Assembly: GCA_964017145.1 (NCBI GenBank)
Contig: CAXHKQ010000088.1
Span: 1 to 60,946, forward strand
Source: Agrocybe praecox
Taxonomy: Eukaryota > Basidiomycota > Agaricomycetes > Agaricales > Agrocybaceae
Direction: 5' to 3'
DNA length: 60,946 nucleotides
Shown one piece after another: positions 1 to 9,977 of the stretch. The first letter of the stretch is position 1, and each line of letters begins with the position of its first letter. The notes below the pieces were generated by a model, which ran no database searches, was not told the origin of the DNA, and was given only the letters and a program-made list of their open reading frames with translations. The translations under genes and the position numbers were made by a program.

Positions 1-2162
1 TTAGAAGAATAGTCTTGTATTTTTAATAGGGTGAAAACCACAGCAAATGTGCGCTTTTTGAGAGCATTTTATAAATAGTACAGATCATTTTTGAATATTA
101 TGTAAATGCACTGCAATCCCATTGATTTTGGATCTGTATATGCAGTGGATAAATAATGATAAATGCATAGAATACTGTATCAGGATTTTATTTGATGAAA
201 AGGCACTCATAATAGAGTGAAATAGACATTTGGTGCGCTTTTTGGACCTATTTATAAATAGACCAGATTATTTTTGAACATTATCCAGATGCACTTTTCT
301 GCATCCATCCCTTCCTTTTAGATTTTCGCATTTTTGAGTGCACCATAAATCCTTATAAATGTATAGAATGCTATATCCACCTTTTGTTTTATCAAAAAGC
401 ACCTAGATCATAGCAAACTGTACAACATGCAGTGAAAACCGCTTTTTTAGGGAATTAGTCATGTGAGAGAGATGCCACAGCCACAGATATGATAAGATAG
501 GTCGTCACAGCCACAGATGTGATAAGATATGATATGATAAGATTACACAGCCACATAAGATAAGATATAAAATACATAGCCACATTTTTGATAAGGTAGC
601 ATTGCACTGCTATGCTTTAGATAAGATAAAATAGCGCAGAGTACAGCCACAGATACAAAAATTATATGGCTGTGTAGAGAAAAATTCAAGGATCATGCTA
701 AATATTTTTTATTACATAACCATCAGTGGATCAACCACAAAACGCAAAATGTCCGTGGAAAGCTGGATAGAAATCAAAATAAAAGATTGAAATATTTATA
801 GCAAGCCAAAAATAAATTCTAAAATTATCAAAAAATATGCCCCATGCTATTTTAGACTTGATCTATCCAAATATATAAAGTGTGCTAAAAATAGGTCAAA
901 GTTAAAAATAGATCAAACTAAAAATAGATTTAACTAAAATTATTTAAATCTAAAAATATTTTTTCTGTTCTATTTTTATCCTATTATAAAAGGCTTTTAT
1001 TTTAAAATCCAGACAGAAGAATTGACATTAAACAAAAACAAAAACAAAAAATTAAAATTAACTTTTTTTTTAAAAAAAAAAAACAACAACAACAAAAAAA
1101 CAAAAAACAAAAAACAAAAAATTCATTTAAATTTTCAAATTTTATATTTGTTTTTTTTTTTTTTAAAAAAAAAAAAACATAAAGTAAAAACTCAACAATA
1201 TTATATGGCACACACAGCTATTCAAACTTATTTGTGAGGCCTAATCCAGCTATAATGACTTGACCCTTTTGACATTGCAAAGCTTGGCCTTCTACTCTGT
1301 CTGCATAGCCCAACCTAAAGATTTGAACCCAAACACCTAGGCCTTTGTATTTATTCACAACAAAATCATAAGCTCTAACATATACGTTCAACGCCTTCAG
1401 ATCTACTCACAACCAAGACATAAGCTCTAACATTCATACTCAAGAAAGACATCCTGTCAGAGGTCAACTTAGATATGTGGAGAAGGATGCCTAGCAAACA
1501 TAAGAGCAGGGAAGATGGGGTCACAATGTAAGAATAGTATAACTGTGGACACAAGAACATGCCTTGACACATCCCAATCCAGGTCTTCAAAGCTATTCAC
1601 AACCAAGTTGTAAACTGTAACATCCACACTCAACAGTGACATCTTAACCTAGCTCCTTGAATGTATTTGCATATCTAAACCCAGATGTGAGATCCAATGT
1701 GCACACTGTAGCTTATTTACAAGTCCCAAGCTATTTGTAAGCACTGACACATACATTCCAACCTATAAGCAAGCCCTAACCAAGAGGTTTCAGCCCAGCC
1801 ATAAGCCCTAATATAAACATTCTAATTCATCTGTTATATCTCTTTTCAGATACTACATATATAACCCTAGTATTACACAAAAAATGAGCTCAAATGGCTC
1901 ATAAATAAACCCTAGAACAGCAAAACAATATGCACCCTACCCTAGGAAAATGCTATAAAAATAATGATTTTTGTATTTAAAATTTGTCAGAAGGACCTCT
2001 GGAACCTGCTTGGATTTTAAAAATTTTACAAAGTGACAAAAACTTTTGACGTCACGAAAAATTTTATGCAGAGTTTTTTTTTTTTTCTTCACCACCTCTA
2101 GGCTGCAAAAAAGACCATATTTTTGTAGCCTAATAGGTACCTTCAAGGGGGCCACTGAAGTG
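1..2162 (-). repeat. Left copy of a long inverted transposon arm
   Basis: Read on the minus strand this segment begins at 2162 with CACTTCAGTGGCCCCCTTGA and aligns almost end to end with the plus strand from 57400 to about 59850. It is non-coding and AT-rich. It holds homopolymer tracts (1060-1180), TTATC/GATAA pentamers (about 480-600), CTAAAAATAGA-type motifs (885-960) and two ~195-bp subrepeats (about 50-420). The copy is cut by the window start, so its outer end is unseen. Its inner end truncates the neighbouring gypsy reverse transcriptase. The CACT terminus fits CACTA/Plavaka-like DNA transposons; that assignment is inference. Short open frames here are artefacts of low complexity. Confidence 0.85.
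455..605. repeat. GATAA/TTATC pentamer-rich tract
   Basis: Repeated (GATAA)n blocks, often followed by CACAGCCACA, occur here and again at 13838-13930 and, inverted, at 59090-59175. They sit inside the transposon arms and so belong to the element. GATAA also matches the core of fungal GATA-factor sites, but no regulatory role can be shown. Confidence 0.6.
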
Positions 2163-3809
2163 ATAGAAGTTAACAAATCCCAAGAATGATTGAACATCCT
2201 TGACATTTTCAGGTTCAGGCCATTTAGAGACTCCCTCTACCTTGACAGGATCCATTTCAATCTTGCCTTGTGAAATGATAAGTCCAAGATATTCAATCTT
2301 TTCCTTTTCAAATTCACATTTTTCTGCTTTGAGGTAGAGTTTGTTCTCTTCTAAGATTTGCAGAACCTTCTTGACTACTTCCCTATGATGTTCCAGAGTC
2401 TCAGTGAAGACCAATATGTCATCCATGTAGACAATGACCACATTGCCATCAATAAGCTCTATGAAAATGTCATTCATCATAGTTTGAAAGGTTGCAGGAC
2501 TATTGGTTAAGCCAAAGAACATGACCAGTGGTTCAAACAGCCCTCTATTGGTTCTGAAGGCTGCCTTCCACTCATCTCCTTCCTTAACTCTGACATTATT
2601 AAAACCCCATCTGACATCCAGCTTGGTGAAATACTTGGCTTTGCTGAGTTTGGTAATAATGTCAGAAATGAGAGGTAGAGGGTAGGAGTTTTTGATAGTC
2701 ATTTCATTTAGCTTTCTATAGTCCTGTACTAGTCTAAGAGAGCCATCCTTCTTCTTGACAAAGAAAACAGGGGATGCCATAGGTGACTTGGAAGGTCTAA
2801 TTCTGCCAGATTTCAGATTTTCCTCTAGAAAGGCATCAAGCTCCTTCTGTTCTTTAGGTGAAAGAGGATAAATCTTTGATCTATAGGGCTCAGAACCAGG
2901 CTTTAACTCAATAGTATGATCCCAAGGCTTTCTATCTGGTAGCCTGTCAAAAGATTCCTTTGAGAATACCCCTTTGAATTGATGATAGTGCTTGGGGACA
3001 GCTTCTTCAAAGGATTTCTTTGGGGAATCAGCTTTCTGGTGAGATTCTTTTGCCAGTTTTTGGGACACAGTGGAAGTAGCATTAATAGACTGCCTTTGAG
3101 GATGTAGACAAGAAATAAAAATCCTATCCTCAGGCTCAATCTCAGAGTCAGAGTCAGGTGACTGATCTACAAGATCTACACCTTCATCATCAAACTGAGG
3201 AAGCTGTCTTCTTTGTATTGCAGCTATTCTCTGTCTCTTCCTCCTGGCTCTTATAACCTCCATGTGGCAGTCAGGTGGACATCTAGTGAATTGGATATCC
3301 CCTGACTTCCAGTCAACATCTGGGTTATGTAGATAGAGCCAGGTGTGTCCAATAATAGCAGTCTTATCTCCCAAGTCACAAACAGCAAAGGTAGCCTTTT
3401 CTGTATGGTTCTTGTAGATCATAATTAAGTCAACTTCCTCATGAATAGAACCACTCTTATTTAGAGTACCATCTACATTGTAGACAGGAATGGCTCTGGG
3501 GAGTTTCTTTGTGTTGAGATTATGATACTTTACAAAACCAGTATCCAGAAAAAGGCCAGTAGCTCCAGAATCAAGTAAAGCATCCACAGAAAGCCTTTTT
3601 CCTGTATCCATTGTCTTCAGAATGACTGACAAATGGGTAGAGGCTTTAGGCCTGTGACCCAAGATGCAGATCCTTTCAGGGGTAGAAGAAAGAGAAGGTG
3701 AATCAGAGGACATGATTTCTGTATCAGAATTTGAAGAGGAGGGATTGAGTTTATTGCTTTCATCTTCTAATACATTAAATCTATTCCATTGGGACATGTC
3801 TTTCACCAA
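2163..3809 (-). pseudogene. Ty3/gypsy pol: protease and truncated reverse transcriptase
   Basis: The frame opens with an acidic linker, followed by an aspartic protease with LLDSGATGLFLD (catalytic Asp in D-S-G) near residue 80 and AIIGHTWL further on. A spacer leads to the RT domain, with KKKDGSLRLVQDYRKLN and the catalytic YMDDILVF motif near residue 465. After SFLGFVNFY the frame runs into the transposon arm, so the RNase H, integrase and any chromodomain are lost. It lies a few bases 3' of gag in another frame, as expected for a gag-pol pair using frameshift or re-initiation. The protein cannot support transposition in cis. Confidence 0.9.
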
Positions 3810-3817
3810 TGGTGCCT

Positions 3818-4909
3818 CTAAAAATTCTTTTGGGTACCTTCTTTCTTTTCTTCCCCATCCTGAATAATCTTGGTGAAATGTTCCACCAGTTCCTCATGGT
3901 TCATGGCATTGATGTTAACTGAAGATCTGCAGTCAGCTGCCTTGTGACCCTGCCTTCTGCATTTAAAGCAGATGAGAGGCCTTACTGACTTCCATCCTGA
4001 ATCAACTTTCATGGGAACTACATCTTGTTGCCTTGCTTGAGCAACATTACTCCTCTGGCTGCTAGTTGAAAAAGGAGAGGGGCTGGAAATATTGGACTTG
4101 GACTGAGGCTTTTGAGAGGTAGATGAGGAGGGTGCTTTAGAAAATGGAGAAGAGGAAGAGGAAGTAGATTTGTTGAAGGCTTCCATCTGTCTCCATTGTC
4201 TGTCCAGCTTGGTAGCCCAAGAAATCCAGCCACTCAGAGATCTGGGCATCTCAGGTACATTATAGACCCTTTCCCTGAGAGATCTGTTAAGCCCAGTCTG
4301 AAATTTCTCTACCAGTGCAGCATCATTGTACCCAGTGTCTGAGACCAACTCCCTGAAGCTAGCCACATACTCATCAGCAGTCTGACTTCCCTGCTTGAGC
4401 AAATTCATTTTGTGTCTAGCTGTGCTAGCAGGGTCTGGATCTCCAAAGACTTCCCTGAATTCATAGACAAAATCATCCCAAAGACCTTCTTTGGAATAAT
4501 CTCCATCTAGAATTTTGGTTTTATCAAGTGCCCATTTCCCAGCAGTACCTCCTTTCATGTAGGATAGAGCACAAACAACCTTTTGAAGGTCATCTGTGAT
4601 GCCCTTTCCATAGAAATATAACTTTAGTTGGCTGAGGAAGGTTTCTGCTTTCTGCATTGAACCATCAAATGGTTCAGGAGGGGAAACTTTGATTCCAGAC
4701 TGTGAACCAAAGGTAAAGGGACCATGACTGGCAGGGGGAGGATGGACTTCTTTAGCAGCAGAGGAGAATGGTGATTGAGTAGTTGGAGGTGTGACTGACT
4801 GTTGCTGCTGCTGCCTTAAGAGAGCCACCTCCTGGGTAAGGTGTGAGATTTGTTGAAGGAGCTCCTCCACAGAGGGAAGAGTAGTAGTAGGGGTAGTGGT
4901 AGTGTCCAT
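3818..4909 (-). CDS. Ty3/gypsy Gag with CCHC zinc knuckle
   Basis: The 363-aa capsid/nucleocapsid protein starts with a Thr-rich leader and a short coiled coil ending in a Gln run (residues about 15-40). A retrotransposon gag domain follows (around FDGSMQKAETFLSQLKLYF and DDFVYEFREVFGDPD). After a Ser/Pro-rich linker comes a nucleocapsid knuckle CFKCRRQGHKAADC (C-X2-C-X4-H-X4-C). The ATG at 4909 follows the LTR and a ~500-nt leader. It is intact, in contrast to the truncated pol downstream. Confidence 0.88.
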   Translation of the reverse strand: MDTTTTPTTTLPSVEELLQQISHLTQEVALLRQQQQQSVTPPTTQSPFSSAAKEVHPPPASHGPFTFGSQSGIKVSPPEPFDGSMQKAETFLSQLKLYFYGKGITDDLQKVVCALSYMKGGTAGKWALDKTKILDGDYSKEGLWDDFVYEFREVFGDPDPASTARHKMNLLKQGSQTADEYVASFRELVSDTGYNDAALVEKFQTGLNRSLRERVYNVPEMPRSLSGWISWATKLDRQWRQMEAFNKSTSSSSSPFSKAPSSSTSQKPQSKSNISSPSPFSTSSQRSNVAQARQQDVVPMKVDSGWKSVRPLICFKCRRQGHKAADCRSSVNINAMNHEELVEHFTKIIQDGEEKKEGTQKNF

Positions 4910-5416
4910 CTTGGTGCAGATAAAGTAGAGGCTCTCTGGTGTGTGTGTGGGAGAAGCTATCTACAAAAAGTGCCCTTGAGACTATACTAAGTAACTAAAA
5001 AAAGACTATGTAATGGATACCCAGTTGTCACCCCAAACACAGTAGGTCTAAACCTAGGATCACAGGATTGACTACCTGGTATTTTCCTAGACCACCAAAG
5101 ACAGAAACAGTTGGCCTGATTCTGCCCCAACAGTTGGTATCCCTATCTACAAGTTCACACGCAACACACAGCAGAGAGTGAGAAATCCAGTAGAAAGAGA
5201 GGTGTCTTGAGGAGATGTTGAAATTGTGGAGGGAGAAATGATGTAGAAGACTGGGAGGATATTGGAGGTTGAAGGGTTGATGATGATGAGAAAAATGATA
5301 TATGTGGTAAGGGGATGTGTGGCAAATGTTGGAAAGAGAGATGAATAGATTGGTGTAGATAAATGTGAGATGATGGATGGTGATTGGTGGAGTTGTCTGA
5401 GATAGCTTCAATCTTC
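4910..5416 (-). other. Retrotransposon leader between 5' LTR and gag
   Basis: No convincing coding frame is present. The position, directly 3' of the LTR on the minus strand and before the gag ATG, is that of a Ty3/gypsy untranslated leader carrying the primer-binding site and packaging signal. I could not match a tRNA primer with confidence. Confidence 0.5.
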
Positions 5417-5854
5417 TGTCAGGGCAACACTAAGATCAGTGTGACAAGGCCACCAACAAAGACAAAGCAAGAGAGAGAGAGAGAGAGAGACTCAATGGTT
5501 CTAAGAGATCACACCAATGATAGTGGATATCCTAAGAGATTGAAGCTGGGGCTACAGCTACATACATATCCAGTATATATACCCTACAGCTATTCTAGAA
5601 TATTCCTCCATGACATCATAAAAAGGAATGATGAATAAGGCAATGACATCATAAAGAAAGTAAAAGAACGATGTGGAATGATGGAGAATGGATGAGGCTA
5701 TGCTCATGGGAAATTAAAAGTAATAACTATCTAATCAAATGATAATCAAGAGATAATCAAAGATATGAAACAGATAAGATATCTACACATCTACAAAAGG
5801 GAAAAATGCGAAATAAATATAGAAAAATAAGGAAAAATAGGAGAAACCCTGACA
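5417..5854 (-). repeat. LTR of the minus-strand Ty3/gypsy element
   Basis: The 438-bp segment reads TGTCAGGGTTTC to GTTGCCCTGACA on the minus strand, with canonical TG...CA ends. It contains a (GA)n microsatellite at 5470-5491. It is the reverse-complement relative of the 477-bp solo LTR at 30092-30568. It is the upstream LTR of the element; the partner LTR was lost with the truncation. Confidence 0.85.
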
Positions 5855-6222
5855 CAGAACATCATCTGGACCTTTGCTATGTTCTGGTATCTTCCATTCA
5901 ACAGGTAAAACTCTGCTTTCATGGAGACGATGAGTCCTCACTGGTCTTTTCTGCAGCTTTGATGCTACCTATTTGTACCATTACACCTTCATCCTTTTGT
6001 GTAATCTTGCATTTACCTCTCTTCCTGTCATTGTTCTTGGAGGTACGTTGGAAACCAGTCTTGCATCAAAGTATATGCTCACTCTCTAATTTTTAGCTTT
6101 CAATCAAGACATTAATGACAAAGCCGCCCTTTCTTTCCCCCAACTATATGTTCATGGTATTCGTCGCATTCGTGATTCACAGTCATATGTTAGCGAAGAC
6201 TACGAGAGGTCTTTTTTTGACT
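5855..6222 (+). pseudogene. Possible 3' exons of an unknown gene cut by the LTR
   Basis: An open stretch starts right at the LTR edge (EHHLDLCYVLVSSIQQ, then a GTAAAA donor). A later AG-delimited exon from about 6098 encodes FNQDINDKAALSFPQLY and continues to a TAA at 6220-6222. The splice signals and codon texture suggest the tail of a real gene whose 5' part was lost when the retroelement inserted. I do not recognise the protein, and it could be noise. Confidence 0.3.
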
Positions 6223-6388
6223 AATATGTAACCACCTCGCAAGCAAGCACTGAATTCACTCATTATTCACATACATCTGTAGTACGATTATTAGAATTGT
6301 GTTATGTATGTCACATCATGTTCAAGACGTGTTGTGACTAGTCCAAACCAACTTTGACTATCCTGGCCCAGTACATCCCAGTATCTAT

Positions 6389-9300
6389 ATGTGTGCTTAT
6401 GCTATAATGTCCAGTTCTGTTTCTGTTTCCCTTTCTCATATGCAACTCTCCCAACTGTACACACTCCTTCAGCTTGAGCCTTACCTTTCTCCAGAGCTTG
6501 GAGACCTTCTCCTCGAACTCGAAAATAAAGTGCCTGACCTCTGTACCAGCATAACCTCTGATAACAACCCCTCCCATGCCAGTGCCAGTACTTTCTTCCA
6601 TGACCCATGGTCTGCCCTGTCTAATCAGGTACATTTCAATATCCTCCCTCTTTACGCAACACTTATACCTTTTTTTAGATGATATTTCCCTTGTTTTTGT
6701 TAGATGAGCCAGTGGTTGACCAAGATAGTCCCTGCGCCTCCCTGGGTTCATGTCCGATGTTTGTCAATCCTTCTCAAACCAACACTCACCAAAATACATG
6801 GGACAGCAGCATTCAATGTCACTCGGTGATGGATGAGAACAACAGACATGAAGAAGTAAATGAAAGCAGCAGAGATGAGGAAATGAGATCGGAAGCTGAA
6901 GAAAACAATCCGGCGAAAGCAAGACCAACAACAAGTTCACAAAAAGAGAGACCGGCTGTGCGTAAAACAAAGAAGCACAAAACTCGGTCAAGCATGTCAG
7001 CAGCCAATAACGCACAGGCGCAAATTGGAAAACGCAAAGAAAAGAAATCAAATAGACAAATGCATGAAGCTCAACAGCAATTGCGTGCGAATACAGCTGC
7101 AGCATGAGGGCATTTGAGGAGAATAGGGCCAGAAGGGTTAGGGGATGTAAATGATGTCGATGACGAAATGCAGGACAGGGAAGAGCTGAGAAATGATGGT
7201 GTTGTTGACTATGAAGGAGAAGTGGGTACAGGCATACAGGGCATGCGGGATGAAGTTCCAACCAATGTGCTACAGCCAATGAAAGAGCCGCAGCATTTAC
7301 ATGTGATTGGAGGTCAGATTCTCTCTGCCATTGCCTCTGTGGCGCGGAATATCATACTGCATAGTACTGGCAGCCCACACAGAAATGCAGGAATTGTCAG
7401 TGATGCACGTTCAGTCCTTCAAATGGCGTTTGACAGCACTTCTGCGCGGGTTGTGGAGAGACCAGAGGTGAATCAATCATCGAATACATTGGCCTTGCCT
7501 TCCTTGGTACGGCGCTGCATGAATGCAGACAAGTGTGAGGCCCATGTTATATTCATCTATATGGTTGAAACAATGCAGCTAGCGTCTGCGATGCAAAGGT
7601 ATGTTTACTTCATTATATTTTAAGTGTGATCGAGAAGTAAATATCATTTCAAGGGAATTGATAAACACAGGAAAGATGCTTGACTGGATATCTAAGAAAG
7701 TTAGTCGGGATCTGTGGGTGGCAGTATTTCCATGCCACCAGCATAACATTCTCAAGTATTATAAGGAAGGCCTAACATATGGCTTGCTTGCGAACTCAGG
7801 TATGATCTTTTTCTTTTGTTTTAATAATCTTATCTGATGGTTATATTGGTAGTATCTATCTACTTGTCCTTATAGCAGCTGCGCATATAAAAAACGAAGT
7901 TTGGAAGTTGCAAAAGTATGTCGTCCCAAGGCTTAATGCTCTTATTAGAGTACCGACAGGTTAGTTTATTTCTCCTTGCTCTTATATTGTATATTTACAT
8001 CTTCAAGATGATCCTGCAGGGAGAAGAGTGATAGAAGATATCATTCCCGCAGTTAATTTATTGCGTGACGAATATCCCCTTGTTGTTGCGGGTGTTTTTG
8101 CTGGGGAGTTTCTCAATAGTATCCCTGTTCTCAGACATCTGGAACTCTGGGATTTGAAAGAGTCAGATAGGTTTTTTTTGTTGTTGCAATACAAGTAAGT
8201 ATTTCTTCCATCTCTGCATTTCTATATTTACAAACTACTCCTAGTGCTTTTGATCCTGGACGCGACTGGCATGTGTGGAGCCCACTGTTGACACAGTCCA
8301 AGAATCATCAATATTTTGATCTGGATGAAGTTGCAACACACTATTATTCGCAACTGCCGGGTATCATTCCATTTAAGCCTAATCCTAATATCTTTTCAAT
8401 AGCGTCTCAATATTCATCAAGATATCAGTCTCCTTCAGCGCCAAGTACAAGCACTTTTTATGACTGCAATGACACCATAAGCAACACTACCACTACGGAA
8501 ACACCTCTAATGGCGAAGTCTGTTCGTGATCACCAAAAATTCCTCATTCCCGAGGTTATTACTATCAATACTGCCTTTGATTTTGCATTGGAGACAAATA
8601 CCAAGTCTCATTTTCCTTTGAACAACAGAGAAGCCCAAGAAGTGTTCACAAATCAAGAAAGGGTACTTGCAGAGGAATCCATAACCCCGCACTGCTTCGA
8701 CCATCTTCAAGAAGAGGTATTTTTTTATACTTCTTTTATATAGATACTTCTTTTACATGAACTTTTTCATTTTCAGATTCAATCTCATCTTGAGAGTGGA
8801 ACACAAGGTTCTGATTCATACATCAAGATTACATCGAAACCTCTTGAAGGGTATGGATAATATTTTTAATTTTAATTTTCAAGCTGATTCAAGAAACAGA
8901 GCTACTCTTCGCATTAATGGCAAAAATAAGGAGTTCATGGCCGCGTACTGCACCAATATGCCTGAGGAACTTAGGTGTGGCTTGCTCGATTACATTAATC
9001 TCATTTTGCTGGGAAAACTTCAAGATATGGATTCATCCAAATGTGATAGTGGATTTGCAGCACATCACTTCTCATGGTACACGCGCTATTCTAAAGATGT
9101 ACGTCTTCTTTGGTTTTGTCCTGGTTTTATCAATTTTGTTGACTCTCGTTAGGGTTCAAATGAACCAGATGATATCCACCCTGCTGCAGTGGATAGAAAT
9201 GGTTTAAAGGCCATCAATACCTCGCAGATGCTGCCTAGAACAAGTATAGAGCTCAAAGAAAATTCTGAAGAGCTACGTATGTTTGAAGAACTCTTTGGGC

Positions 9301-9841
9301 CTATTCTTGATTGGCAGGCACAAGTGGTAAGTTTTCTTTTTCAGCGTCATTGATATATAATAACAATAGTGTTCAGCTTGAAAAGATACTTCCTGAGGAT
9401 TTCACGATCTTATCGACTTGCATGAGTACCCTTCCTTGTGGTGCACTACCTTCTGCATATCCTTTTGCTGGCTTTGTCTTCAACATCAACATCTCTACTA
9501 TTGTTCATAAAGACCAAAAGGATTTGAATATCTGCATTGTGATTGCGCTTGCAGACTGTACAGGTGGTGATCTGGGTTTTGTCGAGCCTGGGCTTTTGTT
9601 TGAATTTAAACTGGGTGATATGATAATATTTTCCTCTACTAAAATAAGCCATTTTAATACTCACTTTATTGGTTGACGTGCTTCTTTAGTTTTACAAACA
9701 GATAATGCTATACTCAAATGGGTTAAAGATAGAAATGGTAGAATACATAATAAGTATATAAGTACGGTCCCTATAGTATATTCACCTCAGTATAATTTGA
9801 GTTCTTTTTTCATTTATAATTTTCATTATTTTTCTTTGTAA
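6389..9841 (+). pseudogene. TET/JBP-like 2OG-Fe(II) dioxygenase gene, nonsense-interrupted
   Basis: This multi-exon gene (ATG at 6389 or 6407) has a charged, basic central region and a C-terminal double-stranded beta-helix typical of fungal TET/JBP enzymes, which oxidise 5-methylpyrimidines in DNA. Visible core residues are IVHKDQKD (Fe ligands His 9506 and Asp 9512), GGDLGFVEPG, then FKLGDMIIFSS and ISHFN (His 9650). Introns include about 6629-6678, 7599-7650 and 9331-9380. A TGA at 9674-9676 falls just before the conserved Arg-Ala-Ser-Leu-Val segment, which continues open to a TAA at 9839-9841; the Arg normally binds 2-oxoglutarate. A second in-frame TGA (7105-7107) may be a mutation or an unmodelled intron. 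The family call rests on the C-terminal motif pattern; a more distant 2OG oxygenase is possible. Confidence 0.68.
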
Positions 9842-9977
9842 TAAATTTGTTTGTCTTTTTTTTGATGCCTGAAACAATGTTTTTGTTTGCCACTAAGTTC
9901 AACCAATATACTACACCACTTCACTACACCACTCTTGACTCTAACTTTTTTCGCATTTCCATTTCATAAACACAATC

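Larger units (their letters stand above)
2163..5854 (-). mobile_element. Truncated Ty3/gypsy LTR retrotransposon
   Basis: On the minus strand the order is 5' LTR (5854-5417), leader (5416-4910), gag (4909-3818), then protease and reverse transcriptase (3809-2163). RNase H, integrase and the 3' LTR are missing because the CACTTCAGTG transposon arm interrupts the RT region at 2162/2163. The remaining frames are free of stops, so the truncation looks fairly recent. A solo LTR of the same family lies at 30092-30568 on the plus strand. Confidence 0.85.

Noticed and set aside
1022..1237. Lys/Asn-rich open frame and its reverse shadow.
   Set aside because: It is a product of poly-A/T tracts and is repeated in decayed form at 58495-58650 in the other transposon arm.
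5470..5491. (GA)n tract, with (TC)n at 30440-30512.
   Set aside because: They are ordinary microsatellites within two copies of the same LTR family; length differences are expected.
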